Part shown: in pieces, positions 45,290 to 55,806 of the stretch
Position numbering within the stretch: the stretch's first letter is position 1
Layout of the letters: each line of letters opens with the position of its first letter
Assembly: GCF_035930445.1 (NCBI RefSeq)
Contig: NZ_CP142394.1
Span: 3,381,501 to 3,445,500, forward strand
Reading direction: 5' to 3'
DNA: 64,000 bases
Source of the DNA: Sphingopyxis chilensis
GTDB taxonomy: Bacteria > Pseudomonadota > Alphaproteobacteria > Sphingomonadales > Sphingomonadaceae
Translations under genes and position numbers: made by a program
Notes under the pieces: generated by a model
What the model was told of the DNA's origin: nothing
What the model saw: the letters and a program-made list of their open reading frames with translations, nothing else
Databases searched by the model: none

Positions 45290-46732
45290 ATGACAAGCCC
45301 GACCGATCCCCGCCGCTTCCTTTATCGTGCCGACGCGCTCGACCCCGATCTGGCGCAGAAGCTCGCGCGCGAAGCGCTCGCCAAGGCCGATGACGGCGAA
45401 CTCTACCTGCAATATCGCGCGACCGAGAGCTTCGGCTTCGACGACGGGCGATTGAAGACCGCCGACTATTCGACCGACGCGGGTTTCGGCCTGCGCGCCG
45501 TATCGGGCGAGATGACGGGCTTTGCGCACGCGAGCGATGTCAGCGCCGGTGCGATCCGCCGCGCGGCCGAGACGCTCGCGTTGCTCGACCCCGCCGGGCA
45601 GGCGCCCGCCGGCCCGCCGCCGCGCACCAACCGCCATCTTTATGACGAAGCGAACCCGCTCGACCTCATCCCCTTCGCAAAAAAGGTCGAGCTCTGCCAA
45701 AAGGTAGATGCCGCAGCGCGCGCGCGCGACCCGCGCGTCGTGCAGGTGTCGGTTGCGCTGGCGGGCAGCTGGTCGGTGGTCGAAATCGTCCGCGCCGACG
45801 GCTTCGTCGCGACCGACATCCGCCCGCTCGTCCGCCTCAACGTCTCGATCGTCGTCGAGGAGAACGGGCGTCGGGAATCGGGCTATTTCGGCCTCGGCGG
45901 CCGTTACATGTACGACCATCTGTTCGAGGAAGCGCAGTGGAACCGCGCGATCGACGAGGCGCTGTCGCAGGCGCTCGTCAACCTCCGCGCAGTCGACGCC
46001 CCCGCGGGCGAGTTCACCGTGTTGCTCGGTCCCGGCTGGCCCGGCGTGCTTCTGCACGAAGCGGTCGGTCACGGGCTCGAGGGCGATTTCAACCGCAAGG
46101 GCACCAGTGCTTTTTCGGGCCGGATCGGCGAGCGCGTCGCCGCGCCCGGCGTCACCGTCGTCGACGATGGCGCGATGGAAAGCCCGGTCGGCGGCGGCCG
46201 CCGCGGGTCGCTTTCGATCGACGACGAAGGCACCCCGACCGGCGAGACGATCCTGATCGAGGACGGTATTTTGAAGGGCTATATGCAGGACCGCCTCAAC
46301 GCACGGCTGATGGGCGTCGAACCCACAGGCAACGGCCGCCGCGAAAGCTTCGCGCACGCGCCGATGCCGCGGATGACCAACACTTTCATGCGCGGCGGGA
46401 ACGACGATCCCGCCGAGCTTCTGAGCCGCGTCAAGAACGGTATCTTCGCCAAGAGCTTCGGCGGCGGACAGGTCGATATCGTGTCGGGCAAGTTCGTCTT
46501 TTCCTGCACCGAAGCGTACAAGATCGAGAACGGCAAGCTGGGCGACTCGATCAAGGGCGCGACGCTGATCGGTGATGGTCCGAGCGTGCTGACCAAGGTC
46601 ACGGGCATCGGCAACGACATGGCGATCGACGAAGGCATCGGCATCTGCGGCAAGGGCGGCCAGAGCGTCCCCGCCGGGGTTGGCCAGCCGACCTTGCTGG
46701 TCAGCGGGCTGACCGTGGGCGGGACGGCCTGA
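45290..46732 (+). CDS. tldD: metalloprotease TldD
   Basis: A 480-residue zinc protease. The metal site is HEAVGHG at 256-262 (HExxxH). GGRRGSLSIDDEGTP, GILKGYMQDRLNA and SFGGGQVDIVSGKFVF are TldD hallmarks. TldD forms a heterodimer with PmbA/TldE that degrades unfolded peptides and matures some RiPPs or antitoxins; TldE is not in the window. It follows the second DUF4402 gene by 39 bases. Confidence 0.96.
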   Translation: MTSPTDPRRFLYRADALDPDLAQKLAREALAKADDGELYLQYRATESFGFDDGRLKTADYSTDAGFGLRAVSGEMTGFAHASDVSAGAIRRAAETLALLDPAGQAPAGPPPRTNRHLYDEANPLDLIPFAKKVELCQKVDAAARARDPRVVQVSVALAGSWSVVEIVRADGFVATDIRPLVRLNVSIVVEENGRRESGYFGLGGRYMYDHLFEEAQWNRAIDEALSQALVNLRAVDAPAGEFTVLLGPGWPGVLLHEAVGHGLEGDFNRKGTSAFSGRIGERVAAPGVTVVDDGAMESPVGGGRRGSLSIDDEGTPTGETILIEDGILKGYMQDRLNARLMGVEPTGNGRRESFAHAPMPRMTNTFMRGGNDDPAELLSRVKNGIFAKSFGGGQVDIVSGKFVFSCTEAYKIENGKLGDSIKGATLIGDGPSVLTKVTGIGNDMAIDEGIGICGKGGQSVPAGVGQPTLLVSGLTVGGTA

Positions 46733-46740
46733 CCCCCATA

Positions 46741-46818
46741 TCGTCATGCCGGGCCTGGTCCGGCATCCATGACGCCATCGCCGCAATGGACCCCGGATCA
46801 AGTCCGGGGCGACGATGG
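46741..46818. repeat. REP-like intergenic repeat after tldD
   Basis: Two hairpins: GTCATG...CATGAC arms enclosing a TGCCGG/CCGGCA stem (46742-46773), then CCCCGGATCAAGTCCGGGG (46790-46808). These are common alphaproteobacterial intergenic repeat sequences. It occupies most of the spacer between tldD and the next gene. Confidence 0.65.
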
Positions 46819-46941
46819 TGATTTGCGCCTGTGATCGCCCTCACTTGGCGTTCGCCCGATCAGCGCATATAACAGCGTCAAACAAGAACAGGTTTCGGTC
46901 GCATCATCCGTGGGGGGATCCCTCGCAACAGGGAGGATAAT

Positions 46942-48177
46942 ATGCGTTCGAGTCTGCGTTTCGTTTCCGTCGCCGCTATCGCCGCGATGCTCGCCGCCGT
47001 TCCCGGCTCGGCGCAAAAGACCACCGGTCCCAAAGAGCGTTACGAGATGGACGTCGCGACCGCGTCGGGGTTCGCCGCGATGACCGCGGGCGGGCGCAAG
47101 CCCGGCGTGGGCGGGATGATGGGGATGATGTTCGGGGGCGGCCCCGACAATCAGGTCGCGCGCACGATCGAACTTCGCCTGGGGGCAAACCAGCCGCCGA
47201 CCAAGCCGCCCGTGCGCGCCGATCATTTCTTCCAGCCGCAGGCGAAGCTTGGCGCGTCCTTGCCGCTGTGGGGGCCAGAGCCCAGCCAGCCGCGTCCGCG
47301 CGAGGACGGCAATGAAATGCCCGATAATTTCGAGCGGCCCAAGGGCCGCCTGCTGCTTTATTGGGGCTGCGGCGCCAAGGCCGGGCCGGGGCAGCCCGTC
47401 GTGATCGACTTTGCCAAGGTCGCGGCGGGGCAAGTGCCGCCGAACCTCTTTACCTCGACCGTCCCGCGCATACGCGAGGTGATGGCGTCGAACAGCGCCT
47501 CCTATGCCGACTGGCCGAACCGCAAATCGTCGAAGGCGGTGCCGAAGGACAGCTCGCTGCTCGGCGCGCACCGCATCGCGGGCAATGTCGGGCCGGATAT
47601 CAATTTCACCCTCGCGCAGGATTATATGCCTGCGCTGACTGCGTCGACCGCGATGCAGGGCGACGGGTCGGTGATGATCCGCTGGAACGCGCTCCAGCCA
47701 GCGACCGGCTACGTCGCCTGGGCGTTCGGCGGCATGGACCGCGGCGGTGGGAACGGCGACATGATATGGTGGACCAGCAGCGCATCGCAGCAGTTCGGCG
47801 GCGGGCTGTGGGACTGGCTGCCGCCCGCGACCGTCGCCAACCTCGTGACCAGAAAGATCGTGATGCCGCCCGCGCAGACGAGCTGCCAGATTCCGGCCGA
47901 GGTCAAAAAGGCGTCGGGCGAAATGATGTTCGGAAACCTCAACGCCTTTGGCCCCGAAGCCAATTTCTCCTATCCGCCCAAGCCCGCGGGCAACGCCGTG
48001 TGGAATATCGACTGGACCGCGAAAGTCCGCTTCCGTTCGCACACCATGCTGATGATCGGCGCCGATTTCGGCGGCATGGGCGGATCGTCGACAGGCGGCA
48101 GCGCCCCGGCAGAGCCTGCAAAAAAGAAAAAGTGCAAGGGTCCGTTCGGCATCCCGCTCCCCGACGGGGCGTGCTGA
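46942..48177 (+). CDS. secreted protein of unknown function (411 aa)
   Basis: A 411-residue protein with a signal peptide (VAAIAAMLAAVPGSAQ). It is rich in Gly, Met and Pro (GVGGMMGMMFGGG near 55) and Trp. The mid region NVGPDINFTLAQDYMPAL and a WGCG segment near 142 suggest an extracytoplasmic beta-type fold. The C-terminus is a lysine-rich patch followed by a Cys-containing end (KKKKCKGPFGIPLPDGAC). GGAGG precedes the ATG. I do not recognise the family. Confidence 0.72.
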   Translation: MRSSLRFVSVAAIAAMLAAVPGSAQKTTGPKERYEMDVATASGFAAMTAGGRKPGVGGMMGMMFGGGPDNQVARTIELRLGANQPPTKPPVRADHFFQPQAKLGASLPLWGPEPSQPRPREDGNEMPDNFERPKGRLLLYWGCGAKAGPGQPVVIDFAKVAAGQVPPNLFTSTVPRIREVMASNSASYADWPNRKSSKAVPKDSSLLGAHRIAGNVGPDINFTLAQDYMPALTASTAMQGDGSVMIRWNALQPATGYVAWAFGGMDRGGGNGDMIWWTSSASQQFGGGLWDWLPPATVANLVTRKIVMPPAQTSCQIPAEVKKASGEMMFGNLNAFGPEANFSYPPKPAGNAVWNIDWTAKVRFRSHTMLMIGADFGGMGGSSTGGSAPAEPAKKKKCKGPFGIPLPDGAC

Positions 48178-48259
48178 AACGGCGGCGAGTCAGCCCCTGT
48201 TCACGCGTGATCGCGTAAGAGGGCGCCGGGTAGGGTATGATGAAGACAGGAGTCGAACC

Positions 48260-48661
48260 ATGCGTCACCTCATCCCGGCGCTCATTGCCGCCGCGGCTGT
48301 AACCGCCGCCCCCGCCGCCATGGCGCGCGAGAAGCTCGAACCCGAAGCACAGCTTGCCAAGCTGCTCGAAGGCCGCGTCGCTGGCGAACCGCGGGATTGC
48401 ATCCCGCTCTCGACCGCGCGCAGCTCGCAGATCATCGACAAGACCGCGATCGTCTACAAGGTCGGCAGCACCTATTGGGTCAACCGGCCGAAGGGCGGCG
48501 CCGAATCGCTCGACGACGACGATATCCTCGTCCTCAGGACGACGGGTAGCCAGCTGTGCAGCATCGACACGCTCGAACTGCGCGATCGGACGAGCCGCAT
48601 GTACAGCGGCTTCGTGTCGCTCGGGGAGTTCGTCCCCTATCGCCGCGCGAAGGGCGAATAA
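48260..48661 (+). CDS. small secreted protein, DUF6491-like
   Basis: A 133-residue exported protein with signal peptide ALIAAAAVTAAPAAMA. The mature part has RDCIPL near 46, DKTAIVYKVGSTYWVN, and LCSIDTLELRD; the two cysteines may pair. This pattern resembles DUF6491 proteins common in sphingomonads and xanthomonads. AGGAG lies upstream of ATG 48260. No function is known. Confidence 0.72.
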   Translation: MRHLIPALIAAAAVTAAPAAMAREKLEPEAQLAKLLEGRVAGEPRDCIPLSTARSSQIIDKTAIVYKVGSTYWVNRPKGGAESLDDDDILVLRTTGSQLCSIDTLELRDRTSRMYSGFVSLGEFVPYRRAKGE

Positions 48662-48675
48662 GGATCATCCGTTCC

Positions 48676-48757
48676 CTCATGGCGAGGAGCCGAACGAAAC
48701 GCGGCAATCCAGAGCTTGCGTAAACCGCTCTGGATTGCTTCGCTCCGCTCGCAATGA
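48676..48757. repeat. REP-like element, copy A, overlapping the DUF924 start codon
   Basis: The element ends in CGCTCGCAATGAC and contains the pair CCAGAG / CTCTGG around the centre. The same sequence family recurs at 50156-50237, 59044-59123 and 62801-62841. The ATG of the next gene (48754) lies in its last bases. Confidence 0.75.
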
Positions 48758-49332
48758 CAAATGACTTGGACATATCGCCCGCCCCGCCACCCGCCGACTG
48801 GGCCCGGCAGCTCCTCGCCTTCTGGTTCGAAGCGCACGGCATGGACGACTGGTACGGCGGCGGCGCCGATTTCGACGCGGCGGTCCGCGACCTGGCCGAG
48901 GGCTGGCACGAAGCGCTCCGCTCGCAGCCGGCGGAGAGCTTCCTGACCGACCCCGACACGGCGCTCGCCGCGACGATCCTCTTCGACCAGGTGCCGCGAA
49001 ACATCTATCGCGGCCACGCCGATGCCTTTGCGACCGACAGCCTCGCGCGCGCCATCGCGCGCGGGATCGTCGAACGCGGCTGGCAAGAAAACTGGCCCGA
49101 GGAACGCCGCCAGTTCGCCTGCCTGCCCTTCCAGCACAGCGAGGACATCGGCGACCAGCGCGAATCGCTGCGCCTGTTCGCGCGCTTCGACGATCCGATG
49201 TTCCAGGATTATGCGAAGAAGCATTTCGACATCGTCGACCGCTTCGGCCGCTTCCCCCACCGCAACGAAGCGCTCGGCCGCGCGACGCGTCCCGAGGAAG
49301 AAGCGGCGATAGAAGAGGGCAAGAATTGGTGA
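48754..49332 (+). CDS. DUF924 family protein
   Basis: A 192-residue all-helical protein of the DUF924 family: LLAFWFEAHGMDDWYGGG near the N-terminus, LDQVPRNIYRG-type motif (FDQVPRNIYRGHADAF), FACLPFQHSEDIGDQ and DIVDRFGRFPHRNEALGR. The fold is TPR-like; its function is unknown. The only in-frame start before the conserved region is ATG 48754, which lies in the tail of a REP-like repeat and has no visible Shine-Dalgarno. Confidence 0.88.
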   Translation: MTNDLDISPAPPPADWARQLLAFWFEAHGMDDWYGGGADFDAAVRDLAEGWHEALRSQPAESFLTDPDTALAATILFDQVPRNIYRGHADAFATDSLARAIARGIVERGWQENWPEERRQFACLPFQHSEDIGDQRESLRLFARFDDPMFQDYAKKHFDIVDRFGRFPHRNEALGRATRPEEEAAIEEGKNW

Positions 49333-49360
49333 TAGGGCGAGCTGCAAACGGAGAGCAGCC

Positions 49361-49924
49361 ATGGCCGAATTCACCGATACGCTGACCGACAAGCATATCG
49401 CCTTCATCGAAAGGCAGCCGGTCTATTTCACCGCGACCGCCGCCGCCGATGCGCGCATCAACCTGTCGCCCAAGGGCTATGCCGACAGCTTCCGCGTCCT
49501 GTCGGATACGCGGGTCGCCTATCTCGACCTCGGCGGATCGGGGAACGAGACCCACGCGCATCTCGCCGCCGACGGCCGCATCACGATCATGTTCTGCGCC
49601 TTCGATCGCAGCGCGCTGATCCTGCGCATCTATGGTCGCGGCCGCGCCGTGCTGCCGCAGGATGCCGAGTGGGAGGCGCTTGCGGCGCATTTCACGCTGA
49701 TTCCGGGCACGCGCCAGATTTTCGTGATCGATATCGACAGCGTGCAGACGAGCTGCGGCTGGGGCGTGCCGATGATGGAATTGCAGCATGAGCGCGACAC
49801 GCTGCAGAAATACCACCGCCAGGCCGACCGCGACCTCTGGGTCGAAAAATTCAAGGGACGCACGCAAAGCATCGACGGGCTGCCCACGCGCCCGACCGAC
49901 CGCTTCATCGCGGGCGACGCCTGA
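49361..49924 (+). CDS. pyridoxamine 5'-phosphate oxidase-like flavin-binding protein
   Basis: A 187-residue split-barrel protein: HIAFIERQPVYFTATAAADARINLSPKGYAD, DLGGSGNETHAHL, RITIMFCAFDRSALILRIYGRG. This pattern fits the PNPOx-like group that binds FMN or haem, not the biosynthetic PdxH. The C-terminal part (about 130-187) has a QTSCGWGVP motif conserved in this subgroup. It overlaps a DUF2007 gene at its stop. Confidence 0.87.
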   Translation: MAEFTDTLTDKHIAFIERQPVYFTATAAADARINLSPKGYADSFRVLSDTRVAYLDLGGSGNETHAHLAADGRITIMFCAFDRSALILRIYGRGRAVLPQDAEWEALAAHFTLIPGTRQIFVIDIDSVQTSCGWGVPMMELQHERDTLQKYHRQADRDLWVEKFKGRTQSIDGLPTRPTDRFIAGDA

Positions 49925-50136
49925 TGCCGCTGGTCGAGCTGGTGCGTCTTCCCAACGGTGCGGAGGCCGAGCTGCTGCGCGGCCGGCTCGAAAGCGCCGG
50001 CGTCCACGCTGTGTGCTTCGATGCGGGCATGAACATCGCCGAAAGCGTCGGGCTGCTCATCCCCGTGCGCGTGATGGTGCTCGACGAGGATCTGAGCGAA
50101 GCGCAGGCGCTGATGGCCGAGTTTACCACACCCTAG
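49924..50136 (+). CDS. DUF2007-family small putative signal-transducing protein
   Basis: A 70-residue alpha/beta protein: LVELVRLPNGAEAELLRGRLESAGVHA, then LLIPVRVMVLDEDLSEAQALMAE. This is the DUF2007 pattern, a small ferredoxin-like fold of unknown role. It is coupled to the PNPOx-like gene by TGATG. Confidence 0.85.
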   Translation: MPLVELVRLPNGAEAELLRGRLESAGVHAVCFDAGMNIAESVGLLIPVRVMVLDEDLSEAQALMAEFTTP

Positions 50137-50155
50137 AGTCGTGGTTTCCTCACTT

Positions 50156-50237
50156 CGTCATTGCGAGGAGCGAAGCGACGCGGCAATCCAGCGGGACGTA
50201 AGCCGCCCTGGATTGCTTCGCTCCGCTCGCAATGACG
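50156..50237. repeat. REP-like element, copy B
   Basis: Begins CGTCATTGCGAGGAGCGAAG and ends CTCCGCTCGCAATGACG, an outer inverted repeat, with CCAG/CTGG inner pairing. It lies between DUF2007 and the EEP nuclease gene. Confidence 0.8.
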
Positions 50238-50298
50238 AGCCTGTAAAACGCAACCAACCCCGCATCCGTTCGTCCCTAATCCTGTGAAAACGCCGAAC

Positions 50299-50997
50299 AT
50301 GATCAAGGTCGCCAGTTACAATATGCGCAAGGGCATCGGGCTCGATCGCCGCCGCGACCCCGGCCGGGTGCTATCGGTGCTCGGCGAACTCGACGCCGAT
50401 ATCGTCGCATTGCAGGAGGCCGACCGCCGGTTCGGCACGCGCGCGAGCGCGATCCCGCCGCACATGTTCGAGGACCATAGCGACTATGTCCCCGTCGACC
50501 TCCTGAGCGGCCGCCCCTATGCGATCGGCTGGCACGGCAATGCGCTCCTCGTGCGCAAGGGCGCCGAGGTCGAGGAAAGCCACGCGCTTCACCTGCCGAC
50601 CCTCGAGCCGCGCGGCGCGGTCGCGGCGACGATCCGCATCGGCGACACGCGGCTGCGCGTCGTCGGCATGCACCTCGACATTTCGGGGCTGCGGCGGCGC
50701 CAGCAGGCCCGCGCGATCCTGCACCATGTCGCCGAAGGCGAAGACCTGCCGACGATCCTGATGGGCGACTGCAACGAATGGCGCGCGAGCGGCGGCTGCC
50801 TCGCCGATTTCGGCGCGCATCACCGCCCCGTCGACACCGGCCACAGCTTCCACAGCCGCCGCCCCGTCGCGCGGCTCGACCGCATCTTCGCTTCGCCCGA
50901 TCTCGAAGCGATCGAGGCGGGCGTGCACCGCAGCGCGCTCGCCGCGCGCGCGTCCGACCATCTGCCGATCTGGGCCCGGTTCAGAGCAACAAAATAG
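50299..50997 (+). CDS. endonuclease/exonuclease/phosphatase-family hydrolase
   Basis: A 232-residue EEP-fold enzyme: IKVASYNMRKGIG opening strand with metal Asn, ALQEAD with the metal Glu, GMHLDI, GDCNEW, and the closing ASDHLPIWARF with catalytic His. It hydrolyses phosphodiesters or phosphomonoesters; the substrate is unknown. ATG 50299 gives the family N-terminus; an in-frame GTG at 50284 is possible, and neither has a clear ribosome site. Confidence 0.9.
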   Translation: MIKVASYNMRKGIGLDRRRDPGRVLSVLGELDADIVALQEADRRFGTRASAIPPHMFEDHSDYVPVDLLSGRPYAIGWHGNALLVRKGAEVEESHALHLPTLEPRGAVAATIRIGDTRLRVVGMHLDISGLRRRQQARAILHHVAEGEDLPTILMGDCNEWRASGGCLADFGAHHRPVDTGHSFHSRRPVARLDRIFASPDLEAIEAGVHRSALAARASDHLPIWARFRATK

Positions 50998-51004
50998 CAA
51001 TCTT

Positions 51005-51021
51005 TGCCTAAAATTTAGGCA
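51005..51021. promoter_or_regulatory. perfect 17-bp palindrome upstream of glnK
   Basis: TGCCTAAA-A-TTTAGGCA is a perfect dyad centred on 51013, about 105 bases upstream of the sigma-54 -24 element. That is a typical distance for an activator site such as NtrC, although the sequence does not match the usual NtrC consensus. It also lies 8 bases past the previous stop codon. Confidence 0.4.
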
Positions 51022-51095
51022 TAGCCCTGCCTTTCCTGCCCATCAAACGCACGATCTGGCGCGTCGGCGAGTCCAAAACCGTCACAAAATGTTAA

Positions 51096-51506
<411 letters not shown>

Positions 51507-51523
51507 TGACGAAGGGGGAAACT

Positions 51524-52888
<1,365 letters not shown>

Positions 52889-52970
52889 CGAGACAGGATA
52901 CCCGTCGCCGCACGTCTCTCTCCTTTCAAACGGCGGCGGGATCCTCACCGGGTTCCTCCTGCGAACCACT

Positions 52971-53000
52971 GGCCGGGACCGATGTCCCGGCCTTTTTTTT
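52971..53000 (+). terminator. strong intrinsic terminator after amtB
   Basis: GGCCGGGAC (52971-52979) pairs with GTCCCGGCC (52984-52992) and is followed by eight T residues. Confidence 0.93.
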
Positions 53001-53006
53001 GGTTGT

Positions 53007-53053
53007 GGCCGGAAGGGCCACGGGCCCTGAACCGACGTTCCGGCCGTTTTTTT
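53007..53053 (+). terminator. second intrinsic terminator in tandem after amtB
   Basis: GGCCGGAA (53007-53014) pairs with TTCCGGCC (53038-53045), followed by G and seven T residues. The wide loop contains a smaller GGGCC/GGCCC fold. Confidence 0.8.
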
Positions 53054-53184
53054 GACTGTGGCTACGACGCAACAGGTCAGAGTAATTTTATTACGTGCGA
53101 ATCGTCCCCCATTGCAGATCACCCGCAAGAGGCGCACCCTCCCGGACGGACCAGCGAAGATTGGCCACCAGGAGGAGGATTATC

Positions 53185-55575
53185 ATGAACAACCGAGCAT
53201 CTTTGCTCGCGGGCTTGTCGTGCCTTGCGCTCGCAGGCACCCCGGCAGCGGCGCAGGACGCGACTTCGGGCGGCTACGACGGCAATGAGATCATCGTCAC
53301 CGCCACCAAACGCGACGCGAGCCTTCAGGACGTTCCCTTTTCGATCAACGCCCAGACCGAGCAGGCGATCGAACGCGCCAACGCCAGCACGATCGAGGAT
53401 CTGTCGCGCAATGTCGCGGGCCTGACCGTTCAAAACCTCGGCCCCGGGCAGAGCCAGGTGTCGGTGCGCGGCGTTTCGGCGGGCCAGATCGCGCGCGACC
53501 AGCCAGGCGTCAAGGAACAGGTCGGCGTCTATCTCGACGAATCTGTCGTCTCGCTCTCACTCTTCACCCCCGACCTCGACCTGTTCGATTTGAACCGCGT
53601 CGAGACACTGCGCGGGCCGCAGGGCACGCTCTTCGGCTCGGGTTCGGTCGGCGGCACGCTGCGCTACATCACCAACCAGCCGACCACGGACCGCGTCGAG
53701 GGCAAGGTCGAGGGCAATGTGAATCTCGTCGACGGCGACGATTTCGGCGGACACCTCAAGGGCGCGATCAACCTGCCGCTCAGTTCCAATCTCGCGATGC
53801 GCGCGGTCGGCTATTACACGCGATACGGCGGCTTCATCGACGCGCTGCGCGAGGGCGGCGGCGTGACCGAGGATGTCAACGACGGCGAACGCTATGGCGG
53901 GCGCGTGTCGCTCCGCTGGGAACCCGCCGAGAATCTCTCGATCACCCCGCGCTTCGTCTATCAGAAGGTGACCACCGACGGTTTCAACCGGCAGGAGGTC
54001 TATAACCTTTTCGCCAACCCGTTCACGACGACGCGGCCGCAGGTGACCTTCGACGAGCGCCAGCAATATCTGCTCCTCGACGAAGCGTTCGAGGACGAGG
54101 TCAAGCTTTTCGACCTCACGATGAACTATGCCGGCGATACGATCGGCCTGACCTCGGTCACGAGCTATACCGATCGCGACATCCTCGTCAGCCGCGATGC
54201 GAGCGCGCTCACCGGCAGCGTGTCGGCCGACCTCGGCTTCCCCGACGCGGGCATCCTGCTCCCGTCGAACCTCGTCGACACGACCGGCGTCAAGCAGTTC
54301 ACGCAGGAAGTGCGCGTGAACTCCGCCGGCACCGGTCCCTTCCAGTGGCTGATCGGCGGCTATTATGCCAACGTCAAACGCGACTATACGCAGCGCCTGC
54401 CGACACCGGGCTACGATGCCGTCACCGATGCGACGCTTGGCGACGGAACCTCTGCGGCGGTGGCGAACGGGTTCGGCCCCAATTCACCGTACAATGCCGA
54501 CATCCCCTATGACCTGTCGCAAATAGCGATCTTCGGCGAGGTCAGCTATGATTTCACCGAGCGCCTCACCGCGACGGTGGGCGGGCGCTATTATGCCTTC
54601 GACGAAACGCGCCGCTTCGTATCGGGAGGACTGTTCACGAACGGCGACAACGACCGCGACAAGACCTCGTCGACCGGCTTTTCGCCGCGCCTTCTCTTGA
54701 GCTACGACGTCGCCGACGGCATCACGCTGAACGCGCAGGCGTCGAAGGGTTTCCGCCTCGGCGGCGTCAACGACCCGCTGAACCTGCCGCTCTGCGACGG
54801 CGGCGTGCCGAACGGCCCCGACGCGGAGACGTTTGGCGGCCGGCCGCGCTACGACGACGAAACGCTGTGGAACTACGAAGGCGGGGTGAAGGCGCAGTTC
54901 GGCGGCATCACGTTCAACGCCGCCGGCTTCTATACGAAGATCAACAATCTGCAGGTCACCGCCGACGCCGGCAGTTGCTCGTCGCGCATCGTGTTCAACG
55001 CCGACGCGCATACGATGGGGCTCGAATTCGAGCTGTCGGCGAGCCCCGTCACCGGGCTCGATCTCGGATTGTCGGGCAGCTATGTCGAGGCTGAGTTCGA
55101 CTCGACGCTGACGCGCCCGAACGGCACGGTGATCGAGGGTATCCGTGACGGCAACCGCCTGCCCTCGGTACCGAAGTTCCAGATGTCGGCGAACGCGACC
55201 TACAGCTTCCCGATCGATCCCTCGTCGGACACCAACGCCTTCGTCACCGCCTCCTTCCAGCATGTCGGCAGCCGCTATACCCAGCCGGGCGACCAGGAGA
55301 ACAACCCGCGGACTTTCGTGCACGGCTTCACCTTCGGCGGCGCGCCGATCGGGTCGGCGACGACGCTGGACCTCAAGCTGCCCGACTATCAGCTGGTCAA
55401 TCTCGGCGCGGGGATCGAGTTTCCGGACGAACTCGAAATCTCGGTCTATGTGAACAATCTGTTCGACGAAAATGCGCTGCTCGCCTTCGACCGCGAACGC
55501 GGCGGGCGGGCGCGGCTCGGCTTTGCGACGAACCAGCCGCGCACCTTCGGCGTCACGGTACGAAAGGGCTTTTAA
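53185..55575 (+). CDS. TonB-dependent receptor downstream of glnK-amtB
   Basis: A 796-residue outer-membrane receptor with signal peptide ending GTPAAAQ. The TonB box is EIIVTATKRDASLQDVPFSI. The plug has VSVRGVSAGQIARDQPGVKEQVGVYLDE and LRGPQGTLFGSGSVGGTLRYI, and the barrel ends in phenylalanine (VTVRKGF). GGAGGAGG lies upstream of ATG 53185. It is isolated from amtB by two terminators, so it is not part of the nitrogen operon. The sequence type is one of the common sphingomonad receptor groups; the ligand is unknown. Confidence 0.87.
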   Translation: MNNRASLLAGLSCLALAGTPAAAQDATSGGYDGNEIIVTATKRDASLQDVPFSINAQTEQAIERANASTIEDLSRNVAGLTVQNLGPGQSQVSVRGVSAGQIARDQPGVKEQVGVYLDESVVSLSLFTPDLDLFDLNRVETLRGPQGTLFGSGSVGGTLRYITNQPTTDRVEGKVEGNVNLVDGDDFGGHLKGAINLPLSSNLAMRAVGYYTRYGGFIDALREGGGVTEDVNDGERYGGRVSLRWEPAENLSITPRFVYQKVTTDGFNRQEVYNLFANPFTTTRPQVTFDERQQYLLLDEAFEDEVKLFDLTMNYAGDTIGLTSVTSYTDRDILVSRDASALTGSVSADLGFPDAGILLPSNLVDTTGVKQFTQEVRVNSAGTGPFQWLIGGYYANVKRDYTQRLPTPGYDAVTDATLGDGTSAAVANGFGPNSPYNADIPYDLSQIAIFGEVSYDFTERLTATVGGRYYAFDETRRFVSGGLFTNGDNDRDKTSSTGFSPRLLLSYDVADGITLNAQASKGFRLGGVNDPLNLPLCDGGVPNGPDAETFGGRPRYDDETLWNYEGGVKAQFGGITFNAAGFYTKINNLQVTADAGSCSSRIVFNADAHTMGLEFELSASPVTGLDLGLSGSYVEAEFDSTLTRPNGTVIEGIRDGNRLPSVPKFQMSANATYSFPIDPSSDTNAFVTASFQHVGSRYTQPGDQENNPRTFVHGFTFGGAPIGSATTLDLKLPDYQLVNLGAGIEFPDELEISVYVNNLFDENALLAFDRERGGRARLGFATNQPRTFGVTVRKGF

Positions 55576-55580
55576 GAGTG

Positions 55581-55619
55581 GAAAGGGGGTCGGGCGCGAC
55601 CGCAACGCGGCCCCTTTTT
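55581..55619 (+). terminator. weak terminator-like hairpin after the fourth TonB receptor
   Basis: AAAGGGG (55582-55588) pairs with CCCCTTT (55611-55617), followed by TT. The large loop holds a GTCGGGCGCGAC self-fold. Only a short T-run follows. Confidence 0.45.
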
Positions 55620-55627
55620 CGCGCTGA

Positions 55628-55654
55628 AATGCTGCACAAATTTTGTGCAGCATT
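55628..55654. promoter_or_regulatory. perfect 27-bp dyad, 13-bp arms around a single T
   Basis: The left arm AATGCTGCACAAA (55628-55640) and right arm TTTGTGCAGCATT (55642-55654) are exact reverse complements around T55641. It lies 53 bases past the receptor stop and 85 bases before a strong plus-strand terminator. Such symmetry is typical of a dimeric repressor operator, or could fold as an RNA hairpin. Confidence 0.5.
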
Positions 55655-55738
55655 GCCGCAATTTTAGCCTTTCCAACATGACATTAATATGGCATTCATT
55701 GGGTCAACAGTTTCAGGAGGGGAGAGCCTGAAAGGCTG

Positions 55739-55768
55739 GGCCGGGACGCAAGTCCCGGCCCTCTTTTT
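55739..55768 (+). terminator. strong intrinsic terminator, plus strand
   Basis: GGCCGGGAC pairs with GTCCCGGCC over a GCAA loop, followed by CTC and eight T residues. No gene ends just before it, so it either belongs to the receptor transcript or ends a short separate RNA. Confidence 0.85.
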
Positions 55769-55806
55769 TTTGTGCGCGACAGGAATATTGCCTGAAAATG
55801 GCAGTT

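Noticed and set aside
46741..46818. Riboswitch upstream of the secreted protein at 46942
   Set aside because: The two hairpins match widespread alphaproteobacterial intergenic repeats and lie too far from the start codon, with no conserved aptamer core.
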